Assembly: GCA_933228675.1 (NCBI GenBank)
Contig: OW121740.1
Coordinates: forward strand, 160,440,806 to 160,504,805
Direction of reading: 5' to 3'
Origin: Stomorhina lunata
Lineage: Eukaryota > Arthropoda > Insecta > Diptera > Rhiniidae
DNA length: 64,000 nt
The notes beneath the pieces are model-generated. The model had not been told where the DNA came from and did no database searches. It saw only the letters and a list, made by a program, of their open reading frames with translations. This document shows, in pieces, positions 49,111 to 62,000 of the stretch. The position numbers and the translations under genes are program-made. Each line of letters opens with the position of its first letter. Within the stretch, counting starts at the first letter, position 1.

Positions 49111-50839
49111 AAAAGGGGCTTAAATGACTTAAGGTTATCTCAGAAAGCCTATCTTACATTTTCTTTATCTTTTTCTGAAATATAAGTTAAGTTTTGTAAT
49201 ATAAAAATACTTAAGCCAAAAAGTATGCAACACTTTTTTATGTAGGATGTTTCTTTCAAATATTGAGCTGAAATTTCATATGACTTTTATATAAAATTTA
49301 TGACTTTGTTCAACAGTATGAAATATTATGGGAATTTTATTTATTAAATCGAATGTATACACTTCCACCTGTTATTTGTCATCAATAATACCTGAATATC
49401 TTGTCGATACTCATTGTTGAAAGGCATGTTTTCGAATTCCGAGCGCCTCGGTCTTTTGCGCTATTATAAAATTTCAAAGGCCAAGCTTTGAAAGATTTTC
49501 TTCTACTTTGTCTTTCCATTGAAGTTTCGGATGTCCTCTTCTAACATAGTAATTGTTTTCTTCTAAGAACTCGTGGCACTAGTTAGCTCACTACTTTTAC
49601 AGTTGTTAAGGTAGATAACCTGTGTCCACAGTTGAGATGATGGATAGACCAAGATAAGTATGGGCTTACCAAATTAAGAACAATCAGAACGATTGCTTGG
49701 TATCCAACATTCCCTACATAGCCCTTTCCTCTCAAACACTGAGTGTTATTTGTCCTTAAAAAATATAATAATTTCATAAATTTTAAATTAAAAAATTGGA
49801 AGGTGATATTTGTCATCAGTATTTTTAAGACTGAGTTTATAGGTAAAAAAAATTAAAATTATTTTAATAAAATTATCCTTATGGAGATGTCAACACTCCA
49901 TTCAACACAATCCCACTTTTACAATTATATTTTTTTCCTGCAACTCAACAATCCCTTATATAACTTGCGATAGTGGTAGGCGTTGTTTTCGTTATGTGCG
50001 TCTTAGTTTTAAGAGAAATGACAAAAGTAATAGCAACAGCAAAAACAAACAATATGAATTAGCAAGAAAGTGATATTTGCATTAATTTGTTCACTGATGG
50101 GTTTCATTTTTTATCTTCTCCTACACAAGATTTCTCTAACAGTTTTTCCCAGTATTACTTTCACTCTACCCATTAACTTAACTGTGTGTGTGTGTGTGTG
50201 CGATTTCTCCCTTTTTTGTCTCTATCTTAACGAGATTTGAATTTTTTAAAAGTTAGAGGCTATAGCATGATGAAAATGCTGATGACGAAGTAAAATTTTA
50301 CAAAAAAAATTAGAAAAGGAAATATATATGTATCAGATTTCATAGGAAATTTCTATATGGAATTAATGCAATGTATCTGTGGATATAGTCGTATTTACTT
50401 ATATGCATGTATGTGTGTGTGTGGCAACAAAATCTATGGTGTTCGCATCTTAATTTACGTGACTCAATTACAAAAGGATTTCGTTTTCTACGTTTTCATG
50501 TTTTTTTTTTGTTTTATTTTTTTCGTATTTTGTTCGCTTTTTTTATCACATCCATCTTTCAGCTCTAATATTTTTGCAATGGAAATTTGATGGAACAGAA
50601 AAAAAGAGAATAGCTGAATAAATGTGTACGTTACATTAATCCAGCGTGTATACACTGGATTTAGGTATTTTAGTCTACAATAGAAAAAAATGGAATATAA
50701 TAAGTAAATATTGTAAAAAGGGAAGTTAAAACGGGGATATAGAGTGTTGTAACGCATCTTTTTAAAATTCAATGACTGATTTATATTTATGTGTTAGAGC
50801 GATGGTGGGCGAATGTGGCTCTTTGAGCCGTATGATGGT
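49111..50839. other. Intronic spacer containing a fragment of the 1.3-kb element and a (GT)n tract
   Basis: Holds the element fragment at 49435-49735 and a (GT)n run at about 50183-50200. Remaining sequence is unique. Open frames at 50357-50590 and 50488-50772 overlap on opposite strands and are not supported. Confidence 0.55.
49435..49735 (-). mobile_element. Internal fragment of the 1.3-kb inverted-repeat element (copy 3)
   Basis: Matches the interior of copy 2 (about 51660-52075) in the same orientation: GCCAAGCTTTGAAA, GAAGTTTCGGA, TCCTC-TCTAACAT, CACAGTTGAGATGA-GGAT and GGGCTTACCAA-TTAAG appear in the same order. Both ends, including the tRNA-like parts, are missing and the interior is shortened. 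Confidence 0.7.
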
Positions 50840-51075
50840 TCTTTTTCTTGAAATGAAAATTTAATTAAATTTTCTTTCACTGAAATTTTGATGAATTTTT
50901 TTTTAACTAAAAATTATAAACTTTTCCTATTGAAATTTTTCGTATAATGAAATTATAAAGAAATTTTTGTAATAACGAAATTTTAAAAAAAATTTTGTTT
51001 AAGTAAATTTTTATAAATTTTTTTGATAAAGTAAAATTTTGATTAATTATACAGAAATTTTTGTGAAACCAAATA
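50840..51075. repeat. Short AT-rich satellite block interrupted by the 1.3-kb element
   Basis: Degenerate units with TGAAATTTT and GAAATTTTT, of the same kind as those resuming at 52381. The 51076-52380 element appears to have inserted into this array. Confidence 0.7.
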
Positions 51076-52380
51076 TCCCAGTAAAACTTTTCATTACCAA
51101 ATAATGAGTTAAACAGTTAAACTATTGAACACGAACTACTTACTCATTCACTGTTTAAGTCATTACATTAACATGGGGATGTCATTGGAGGCAAGTACTT
51201 ACCAATTGCAGAAAAGTAATGACTTGGGTAAGCAATTTGAAAGCAACAACAACAACAGCAACAACTTTTTTGTTGTTGTTTTATTAAAAACATATATTTT
51301 TAAACGAAATACAAAATTTTTTTATGATCCCATGCGGGCTCGAACCCAGACCCACCGACTGCTAGGCAGAGACTCTTCCACTGAGCTACTTCATATGTTG
51401 AAAACTTAGCAGATTATAATTAATATAAACAATTTTTATTTTTAGATCCAAAATCATGTGAAAATAACTTTGTTTTTCCCTGCTTTTTTTTTTATTTGTT
51501 GTAATTTTTGGAAAAATATTTTTATACGATTTTTTGTAATTATTTTAAAACTTTTTTAAAATTATTTTAAAACTTAAACAATTTAAATCTTCTTTTTTGT
51601 ATAAGTTTTTATATAAGATTGACTCTTACTTACTTAAATGTTACAACCTGTTAAGGTCAAAGTCCGAGCATATTTTAGAATTCCATGGATTTCGATCTTG
51701 TGCGAATATTCTCCAATTTTATAAGCCAAGCTTTGAAAAATGTTCCTCTACTTGGTCTTTCTATCGAAGTTTCGGACATCCTCCTCTAACATTAGGTAGT
51801 GGGACATTTTAATTCTAATTTTATCATCTTCATTGTATTTTTTTTTTTCAAGAGAGGGTTACTAGCCCGTAATCCTAACCCATTTTTATCGATCTTATGG
51901 GACAACTCTCGGAACATGTTAACTCACAATATTAATGGGTGTTAAACTAGCTCCCCGGGTGATACCATGAGGAGGTGTGTGTCCACAGTTGAGATGAAGG
52001 ATGACCCAGATAAGTTGGGCTTACCAAGTTAAGACCAATTAGAATCGTGTTTGGTATTCAACATCCCCTAGATAATCAAAATTAACTCATGATGGTATTT
52101 TTTCATTAACGTGAGTTAGTTTTACAAATTTTTTTACAGAAGATAATATTTAAGTTCTTAAAATTCAAAAATCATTTTAAAAGACTATTTTAATAAAAAA
52201 AAAAACTAAAAAAATGTTGCCCTTGGTGGGATTTGAACCGGGGCCATTCAGTTTAAATTACCATCTTAATTACAAATAAGTACTTCTGTAATAACTTATT
52301 ATTTATTCGGATGGTATGTTGTAGTCGTTACAAGGTAACCAGTTATCAGAGTACTTGCCATTTCCAAAGTTTTGCTGGGA
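51076..52380 (-). mobile_element. 1.3-kb terminal-inverted-repeat element, copy 2, inverted relative to copy 1
   Basis: Ends are TCCCAGTAAAACTTT at 51076 and its counterpart TTTTGCTGGGA at 52380. Along nearly its whole length it is the reverse complement of 17616-18912, with the tRNA-like segments in corresponding places (51323-51395 and about 52214-52260). A TA precedes the left end, but the right end is followed by TG, so a target duplication is unclear. No transposase frame. The two copies are about 32 kb apart in different introns of the same gene. Confidence 0.75.
51323..51395 (-). other. tRNA-like 73-nt segment inside element copy 2
   Basis: Read on the minus strand, 73 nt run from TATGA to TCATA, which can pair as an acceptor stem (5 of 7 pairs). 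GCTC and GAGT form a D stem, TAGCTCAGTGG matches an A box, GGGTTCGAGCC resembles a B box, and a 7-nt loop centred on AGC sits where the anticodon would be. The anticodon and T stems have several mismatches, so a functional tRNA is unlikely. It is more likely a tRNA-derived promoter region, as in SINEs. Confidence 0.5.
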
Positions 52381-54740
52381 TGTAATGAAATTTTCTATTA
52401 AATAAAATATTTGAAAAAGTTTTTTACATAGAAAAATCATGATAAAATTTTCATATGATTAAAGTTTTTTATGAAGACGTTTAAAGAACATTTTTTATAG
52501 TGAAAATTTTATATATTTTTTTTAACGCCAAATTTGATGAAGTTTTTTTATAGTGAAATCTTGATGAAATTTTTTTTTTTATAAAATTTTAATAAATTTT
52601 TCTTATAGTAAAATTTTAAATAAAGTTTTCTTCTTGTGGATTTTTGACAAAATTTTTCATGTAGAGAATTTTTGTTTGAATTTTTATATAGTGAAATTTC
52701 TTCTAGTAAAATTTTTATTAAATGTTTCTTTTAGTGGAATCTTAATAAAAATTATCTCTAGTAAAATTTTAATAAAAGTATTTTTATCAAGAAATTTTCA
52801 TTAGAATTTTGATAAAATTTGTTCTATATAGAAATTTGTAGTATAAAAAAATTTTAATAAAACTTTTTGTATAGAATCTTTTTAATGTAATTTTTTGCAT
52901 AGAAAAGTGGAAAAATTTTAAAGATATTTTTTATCTAGAAAAATTTTAAAGATATTTTTAATCTAGAAAAATTTTAAAGAAATATTAAACATTTTTAATG
53001 ACATTTTTCGCATAGAAAAATTTTTCATCTAGAAAAATTTTAATGAAATTTTTCGTGTAAAAAAAAATTTAAAACATTTTTCGTATAGAAAAATTTTTCG
53101 TGTGGAAAAATTTTAATAAAATTTTTTGTATATGAGAATTTTAATGAAATTTTTTGTAAAGAAAACTTTTAATCAAATTTTTTGTATGGAAAAATTCTAA
53201 AGAAATTTTTCGTATAGAAAAATTCTAATGAAATTTTTGGTAAAAAAAATTTCAACAAAATTTTTTGTACAGAAAAATTTTAATGAAATATTTCTTATAG
53301 AAAAATTTAAATAAAATTTTTCGTATAGAAAAATTTTCCAAAAAAATTTTATGAATTTTTTTGTATATACAAATCTTAATGCAATTTTTCGTATAGAAAC
53401 ATTTTTATAAAATTTTTCCTATAGAAATTTTTTTTAAATTTTTGGTATAGAGGATTTTTATGAAATTTTTCGTATAGAAATTTTTTTTTTTGAAATTTTT
53501 GGTATAGAGAAATTTTTTTTGAAATTTTTCGTATAGAAAAATTTAAGTGAAATTTTTCGTATAGAAAAATTGTAAGGAAATTTTTCATACAGAAAAATTT
53601 TAATGAAATTTTTCGTCTAGAATTTCGAGTTAAATTTGTCGTCCAGAAAAATTTTAATGAATATTGAAAAATTTTAATGAAATTTTTCGTATAGAAAAAT
53701 TTTAGTAAATTTTTCGTATAAAAAATGTTAGTGAAATTTGTCGTATAGAAAAATTTTAATGAAATTTTTCGTATAGAAAAATTTTAAAGATATTTTTCGT
53801 ATAGGAAAATTTTAATGAATTTTTTTCGAAAAGAAAAATTTTAATTAAATTTTTCATATAGAAAAATTTTAATGCAAGTTTTCGTATAGAAAAGTCTTAA
53901 TGAAATTTGTCGTATAGAAAAATTTTAAAGAAATTTTTCTTATAAAAAAAATTTTAATGAAATTTTTCATATGGACAAATTTTTATGAAATTTTTCGTAT
54001 AGAAAAATAATAATGAAATTTTTTCGTATAGAAAATTTTAAAGAAATTTTCGTATAGAAAAATTTTAGTTAAATTTTTCGACTAGAAAAATTTAATGAAA
54101 TTTTTGTCTAGAAAAATTTTTATGAAATTTTTCGTATAGAAAAAATTTTTATGAAATTTTTCGTATAAAAAATTTTGTTTTAAATTTTTCGTATAGAAAA
54201 ATTTTGAATAAAAATTTTTCGTCCAGAAAAATTTTAATGAAATTTTTAGTATCGCAAAATTTTAATAAAATTTTTCGTCAAGAAAAATTTTAATGAAATT
54301 TTTAGTAAAGAAAAATTTTAACGAAATTTTTCGTATAGAAAATTTGATTGAAATTTTTCGTATAAAAAAATTTTAATGAAATTTTTCGTATAATAAAATT
54401 GTTATTTTTCGTAAAATTGAAATTTTTCGTATAGACAAATTTTTATGAAATTTTTCATATAGAAATATTTTTATGAAATTTTTCAAATAGAAAAATTTTT
54501 ATGAAATTTTCTTACAGAAAAATTTTTATGAAATTTTCTTACAGAAAAATTTTTATGAAATTTTTCGTATAAAAAACTTTTTATGAAATTTTTCATATAG
54601 AAAAATTTTTATAAAATTTTTCGTAAAGAAAAATTTTTATGAAATTTTCGTATAGAAAAATTTTTATGAAATTTTTCGTATAGAAAATTTTTTATGAAAT
54701 TTTTCGTACAGAAAAATTTTAATGTACTTTTTCGTATAGA
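52381..54740. repeat. 28-bp AAATTTTTCGTATAG tandem array
   Basis: About 80 unit lengths of 28 bp: AAATTTTTCGTATAGAAAAA followed by TTTTAATG. Degenerate for the first 500 bp, clearer from 53040 to 54730. The array ends at a short G/C-richer segment (about 54740-54790) with ACCCACT/AGTGGGT forming a 7-bp stem. Confidence 0.93.
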
Positions 54741-55899
54741 ATGGCTCCCATGGACATCACACGTACCCACTGTCGTATTAGTGGGTGACTTGATTCTAAT
54801 TTTTATTTACTTTTTTTTCAGCATATTCTCTTAGTATTTTTTCACAGCGATTTTTTTCCGAGGATTTAATTTTATTATTTCTGTGTTCTACATGCAATTG
54901 TGGAAAATTATATTAAAATACGTGCAATTTGTTAGTAATGCGTAGTAGATGGTTATTACAAAAGCTCTGATTTTAATACTTTAATTTTATAAAATAATTC
55001 CTGGAAAATTAAAATTCTAGTAAAGTAATGTTTTTAAGCTAAATTGTGATTTTTTCGCCAAAAACTTTAGTACTTTTCATGATTTTAATTTTCTTAACTC
55101 AAATCTCTGCCCGAGATTCATTTTGACAGATATTTAACAAAAAAAAACTGACGAAATTGTCATAAACCATTATTCATCACTGATTTCATAGCCTTAAAGA
55201 CGAGGCAGCAGCTCTTTTAAGTCTAAATTAATTTATCGCCACCTTTTAGTAACCTAAAACAGCAGCCAGAAAAATGATAAATGTCTTTCGAGGAAGAAGA
55301 AAAAAAAACAGAAAAGGAAACGAAACATTATTCTTAACATGCTACAGCAGAGTAAAGTAACTAGATAGTAGTAGAAGAGAAGTTTTTAATGTCTTTTTGT
55401 TGAAAAGTTGTTAACATATTACAGCTTGTTGCAGTCCTAACTTCTGCGCCCCTAAAAGCACACACTTCATTGTTCAAAATGTACAAAAGCACAAAAATTT
55501 ACTATAATGTTAATGTTTTATGGCACCACAACAGCTGATGTCCCGGCGTATTGTGTGTCGCATAACATGAACACATAATTACACTTTATGTTTTTATAAT
55601 GATAAAAACTTAGAGTGATTTTTTTTTTGTTTTTCAAGGAAAAGTTTTAAATTTTATTTTATTTTAAGATCGCAAACACTAAAAATATAAAATTTTGTTT
55701 AAAGAAAAATTATTTTTGATTGCTTTGGTTAATTTAAACAAACACTCGTGTTGACAGAACAATTTTCGTTAATTTAAGTTAAATTTGGTTTAAGGTTTTT
55801 CTTTTTAATTGATTTTGTGGTAATTGTTTGTTTTCCATTACAACACGAAAGATAAATATCTTTGGAAGAGAATTTTAGAAATTATAAAAACTTTATATG
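54741..55899. other. Unique intronic spacer
   Basis: AT-rich sequence of normal complexity. No gene, RNA or repeat recognised. Confidence 0.55.
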
Positions 55900-58800
55900 A
55901 TTTGAGATATTTTTTGAATATTAAGTCAATTCAACAAATTTTACAATTTTTAGTTAATTTTTAACTTTTATTCAATTTTACTTTTTTACTTTTGCATTAA
56001 AAATTGTCCATAATGAGTTTGTGCTCAATTATACTTATTTTAGTAAATTTTACTTATATTAGTCAATTTAACAAATTTTAGACAATTTTACTATTTTTGT
56101 CAATTTTACTAATTTTAGTCTATTTTACAAATTTTAGTCAATTTTACTAAGTTTAGTCAATTTGATAACTTCTAGTCAGTTTGATTACTTCAAGTCAATT
56201 TGACTTCTGCTAGTCAATATGACTCCTTCTAGTTCATTTGAATATTTTTGAAAATTGTAACTACTTCTAGTTAATTTGACTGAATATATTTTTACTTTCC
56301 TTAAAACAAAAAAAAATTGCCAAAGACATTTTTTTGATAGTGGCACTATTGCTATTGAAATTACCCAAAATCAATTTTTCGTCCTTATACTAATTTAAGT
56401 AAATTTTACTAATATTAATCAATTTAACAAATTTTGGATTTTTCTATTTTAGTCAATTTTACTAATTTTAGTCTATTTTACAAATTTTAGTCAACTTTAC
56501 TAATTTTAGTCAATCTGATAACTTCTAGTCAGTGTGATATCTTCAAGTCAATTTGATTTCTTCGAGTCAATTTGACTACTTCTAGTTAATATGACTGAAT
56601 ATATTTTTACGTTCCTTAAAACAAAAAATTTGCAATAGACATTTTTTTTGTTGCTATTAAAATTACCCAAAATCAGTTTTTCGTCAATTATACTAATTTT
56701 TGTTAATTTTACTAATTTTAGTCAATTTAACAAATTTTGGAAAATTTTTCTGTTTAGACAATTTTACTTATTTTAGTTTATTTAACAAATTTTAGTCAAC
56801 TTCCTTCATTTTAGACAATTTGATTACTTCTAGTCAAATTGACTACTTCTAGTTCATTTGAAGTTTTTTCATTAATTTGACTAGATCTAGTCAATTTGAC
56901 TTGTTCCTGTCAATTTGACTTATTTAAAATAGATTGACTACTTCTAGTCAATTGGAGTAGTTTTAGTCATTTTTAAAAATTTCGTCAACTTTACTAATTT
57001 TAGTCAATTTAACAAATTTTGGAAAATTTTTCTATTTAGTCAATTTTACAAATTTTATTTTATTTTACAAATTTTAGTCAACTTCGCTAATTTTAGACAA
57101 TTTGATTACTTCTAGTCAGTTTGGCTACTTTTAGCCAATTTGACAACTTCTAGTCAAATTGACTATTTCTGGTCCATTTGAAGTTTTTTCATTAATTTGA
57201 CTACTTCTAGTTAATTTGAGTAGATCTAGTCAATTTGACTTGTTCCTGTCAATTTGACTTATTTAAAACAGATTGGCTACTTCTAGTGAATTGGGGTAGT
57301 TTTAGTCATTTTAAAAAGTTTAGTCAACTTTACTTATTTTAGTCAATTTAACATATTTTGGAAAATTTTTCTATTTAGGCAATTTTACTAATTTAAGTCT
57401 ATTTTACAAATTTATGTCAACTTCGCTAATTTTAGTCAATTTGATTACTTCTAGTCAGTTTAGCTACTTCAAATCAATTTGACTCCTTCTAGTCAAATTG
57501 ACTACTTCTTGTCCATTTGAAGTTTTTTCATTAGTTTGACTTTTTCGGTTTAATTTGACTAGATCTAGTCAATTTGACTTGTTCCTATCAATTTGACTTA
57601 TTTAAAACAGATTGACTACCTTTAGTCAATTGGACTAGTTTTAGTCATTTCGAAAAGTTTAGTCAACTTTACTAATTTTAGTCAATTTAGCAAATTTTGG
57701 AAAATTTTTCTATTTAGTCAATTTTACTAATTTAAGTTAATTTTACAAATTTTAGTCAACTTAACTAATTTTATACAATTTGGTTACTTCTAGTCAGTTT
57801 AGCTACATCAAATCAACTTGACTCCTTCTAGTCAAATTGACTACTTCTTGTCCATTTGAAGTTTTTTCATTAATTTTACTACTTCCAGTTAACTTTACTA
57901 GTTCTTGTCAATTTTACTTGTTCCTGTCAATTTGACTTATTTTAAAAAATTGACTACTTCTAGTCAATTGGAGTAGTCTTAGTCGTTTTAAAAAGTTCAG
58001 TCGACTTTACAAATTTTAGCCAATTTGATTACTTTTAGTCAGTAAATTTGACTACTTCTTGTACATTTGATTATTTTTAATTAATTTGACTACTTCTAGT
58101 TAACTCGACTAGTTCTAGTTAATTTGATTTGTTCCTGTCAATTTGACTTATTTTAAACAATTTGACTACTTCTAGTCAATTGAAGTAGTTCTAGTCATTT
58201 TGCAAAGTTATAGTAAATTTGATTAGTTTTAATGAATTTGATTAAATGTGATCGAATTGACTAGTTCTATTTAATATGACTAAACTTTATAAATTTCAGT
58301 AGTACTTTTCAATGTGACCCATTCTAGTTTATATGACCACTTCTTCTTGTTTGACTAGTTTTTTCAATATTTTTTTCAATATGACAATTTTAGTCAACTT
58401 TACTAAGTCTTAGTAAATTTTACTAATATTGGTTAATTTAACTAATTTTAGACAGTTTTACTTTTATAGTAAATTTTATATATTTAACAAAGTTTAGTCA
58501 ATTTGATTACTTTAAGTCAGTTTGACTACTTCAAGTCAAGTTGACTTCTTCCAGTCAATTTGATTACTTCTATTTAATTTGACTATTTCTAGTCATTTTA
58601 ACTAATTTTAGTCATTTTGAAAATTGCTAGTAAATTAATTTGATTAGATGTGGTCGATTTGACTAGTTTTATTTAATACGGCTTCATCTTCTAAATTCCA
58701 CTAGTTCTTGTCAATATGACTAATTCTAGTGAGTATGACTAGTTTTTCATATTTGACTAGCTTTTTGTAGCATTTTTTTCAATATGACAATTTATATTAA

Positions 58801-59720
58801 TTTTTCAAGTTTTAGTTAATTTTACTAATTTTATTCAATTTAACTAATATTATTAAATTTTTCACTTTTAGTCAATTTTTTTTTATATGACTATTTTTTC
58901 ATATTTGACTAGCTTTTTTTAGTATTTTTTCAATATGAAAATTTATATTCATTTTTCAAATTTTGGTAAATTTTACTAATTTTATTCAATTTAACTAATA
59001 TTATTCAATTTTAGTCAATTTTTTTTGTACGACTATTTTTCATATTTTTTTTTTTGACTAGCTTTTTTAACATTTTTTTCAATACGACAATTTTATTTCA
59101 TTTTACAAATTTTAGTAAATTTTACTAATTTTATTCAATTTAACTAATATTATTCAATTTCTCAATTTTAGTCATTTTTTTTATATGACTATTTTTTCAT
59201 ATTTGACTAGCTTTTTGAATAATTTTTTCAATACGACAATTTTAGTTCATTTTACAAATTTTAGTCAATTTTACTAATTTTATTCAATTTAACTAATATT
59301 ATTCAATTTCTCAATTTTAGTCAATTTTTTTTATATGACTGTTTTTCATATTTCACTGGCTTTTTAATAATTTCTTCAATACGACAATTTTATTTCATTT
59401 TACAAATTTTAGTAAATTTTACTAATTTTATTCAATTTAACTAATCAATTTTACAAATTTCAGTCAATTTGAAGAATTGACAACTTTTAGTCAATTTGAC
59501 TACTTCATTTTGACAATTTGATTAATTCTAATCAATACTACGAGTTCTAGAAAATGTATGCATTTTTTTTGGCAATTTGCGAAGTTTCAACCAAATTGTC
59601 TAGATCTAGACAATTTAACTAAATCTAGTCAGTTTACTTAGTTCTAGCCAATTTGACAACTTCTAGTTAATTTGACTAATTCTAAACAACATTTTGTCTT
59701 ATTTCTTCTGAACTTAATAC
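55900..59720. repeat. TAGTCAATTTGACTA-type repeats with 149-bp and about 339-bp higher-order periods
   Basis: Built from short near-palindromic words such as AGTCAATTTGACTACTTCT. The marker CAAATTTTGG (CATATTTTGG in one copy) recurs at 56428, 56731, 57013, 57352 and 57691 (offsets 303, 282, 339, 339). In the 3' part TAACTAATAT recurs at 58841, 58992, 59141, 59290 and, as TAACTAATCA, at 59438 (offsets 148-151). The family is unlike the CTATA-core arrays. Degraded copies of the same words occur at 61080-61340 and 61790-62000. Confidence 0.9.
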
Positions 59721-61079
59721 ATACATTCAAAAATTCTTAAAATAACCCGAGACCCACTATATATATTCCTTTATTGTCTCCTAATTAAACTTAAACACCA
59801 ATAAATTCATATAATCCGTCAACAAGAAATCTCATTAAGCTGACTTGCGCGTTTTATTCTAATTTTGCAATTCTCCCCCCATCAAAACAAAAAACTTTCT
59901 TCATTATTTGGCAGCTTTTCCTAAAAAATATTTAATATCAAATCTTTATTAACTTAAACAAATATTATGCATATTTAATTACGCTCTAACTCTTAAACAT
60001 TAGAGAAATTTTTTGAAGCATACATTTTGGCTGTTAAAATATGCCAAACAGATCTTATCTTTTCCTATCTGCTCAGGAGAAGAAGAATAAGTACAAAAAG
60101 CAAAAAAAAAATCTTTTATTCCAATTTTCTGGCTTAAATAAATATTTAGAAAATTCATTTTAAATTTTCCAAGAATTAACAACTCATTCATCATTTCTAA
60201 AAAGTAATGTCGGAAGATTTTCTCTTATTTTTCTTACATAATTTTCAAAGATTATTAATAATCTGATGTTTTTGCTTGCTTGCTATATTCATGCATACAT
60301 ATTTCTATTCATTTTGCCTTAGTATATATTTTGAGAATTATGGTCTTTTTCGGTTAAGATGAAAATGTCTTTGAAATTAATCCAGCTCCTTAGAGTATGA
60401 CATACATGTTAATAAAATATAAAACCCCTAAAATATGCAAACTTTAGCACCCATAACCCCAAAAACATGACAACGTTATTATCACTTTTATTAATAATAA
60501 TCAGCTGGCGTCGTTGTTGTTGTTCTTGTTCTTGGTGTTGTTGTCATCATTATAATACCCTTCTTGGCTTCTTCTATTTACACTCTGATCCTCTTATAAG
60601 TGGATATATATACTTACTTATTTTGTTCATATAGACATTTTGGTCATTTGCCTAAATATTGGTATAACTATAGAATGTCTATTTTTGAAAGACTTAAAAA
60701 GTTATGTATAATTTTATTGCTTTCGAAATTTCTTTAAAGAAAAACTGCCTTTTAGCAATTATTTATATCAACAGACCTCATATATTCGAATGATTACTAG
60801 CGAGATGTGATTTAAAAATTTGTTGCATAAGTTTAGGAGGTGGACTTATAAGTTTAGTGTAATTGAATTTAACCAACCAATGATTATTCAAACAATTTTA
60901 TCGAAGAGTTATTATTTAAGAAGGAACTAAATTCTTTTCTCTCAAATTTTTGATAAAGCACGAAAATGACAACTTTTATTTGTTATTCATTATTTTTACT
61001 GAAATATTTAGAAAAATGTATTTGATTTCTCTTTGATCAAGTATACGACTATTATTCAATATAATAACTTTTTTTAATA
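59721..61079. other. Unique intronic spacer
   Basis: AT-rich, non-repetitive. The minus-strand open frame at 60000-60194 has no recognisable features. Confidence 0.55.
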
Positions 61080-61344
61080 CATTTTTCAATTGATAGCCAA
61101 TTTTTAGATTTAAGTTAATTTGACAATTTAAGTCAATTTGAATATTTTAATTCAATCTTAAGCTTTTGAATCAGTTTGAGACTATTTAATAGCATTTGAC
61201 ATTTTCATTTTAACCAATTTGAATAATTTAGCATTATTTAACTACTTTGGCTTAATTTTATCAAATTTTACTGTTTCCATTTATTTTTTAGATTTTTAGT
61301 ATTTTAAATATTTAAAGTCAATTTGGCGGTTTTAAGTGAAATAA

Positions 61345-61710
61345 ATTTTCGAGATACAGCGTTAAAAGAAATGGAGGAGGTTGCGCAATAAATATTCGCG
61401 TAACTTAAAAACTGCTTATTTTCTTCAACTAGGTAAAAAAACCGAAATTCGGCATCAAAATTATCTTTCAAAAACACTAAATATTTTTTTAATCCGAGCA
61501 GTCGTTTTGGAAATATTTTTCTTTTGTTTGCAAAATCACAAACATTTCCATTTTCAAAAATATATATAGTATTAGTGTTTCTAAAAGATAATTTTGTTGT
61601 CCAATATAGGTTTTTAATTTATTTCAAGAAACTAAACAGTTTTCGAATTACGCGAAGTTTTATGGCGCAACCTGTCCCTATTCTTAAATAACGCTATATC
61701 TCAAAAACTA
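61345..61710. mobile_element. Foldback/MITE-like element with about 140-bp inverted arms
   Basis: Left arm 61345-61482 and right arm 61568-61710 are inverted copies. Shared blocks, outside to inside, are GAGATA(C/T)AGCGTTA, AGGTTGCGC, TTCGCGTAA, AAAACTG, CAAAATTATCTTT and AACACTAA. Identity looks like roughly three quarters. The central spacer is about 85 bp. No coding frame. The exact ends and target duplication are not clear. Confidence 0.7.
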
Positions 61711-62000
61711 GAGCTAACCTTAACCACCATTGAATTCAGCGTACTCGAGTTATCTTTATCCACTAGGTCTTCCTTTTGTCGCTTTTTAACTTGATCAATT
61801 TGACAATTTTTGATTATTTGACTATTTCCAGTCAAATAAATTTTTTTCAGCTCAATTGAATAATTTTAGTAACTTTGAATGTTTTCAGTCAATTTTATGT
61901 TTTTGTAACGTTAAGACTATTTTCTGTCAATCGTACCTTTTCGGTATATGTTTTTGACTATTTTTAGACTTTTAGATTGTTTTGGTCATTATGACTATTT

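Noticed and set aside
51323..51395. A functional tRNA-Ala gene
   Set aside because: Anticodon and T stems have several mismatches and the segment lies inside a repeat whose other copy is collapsed.
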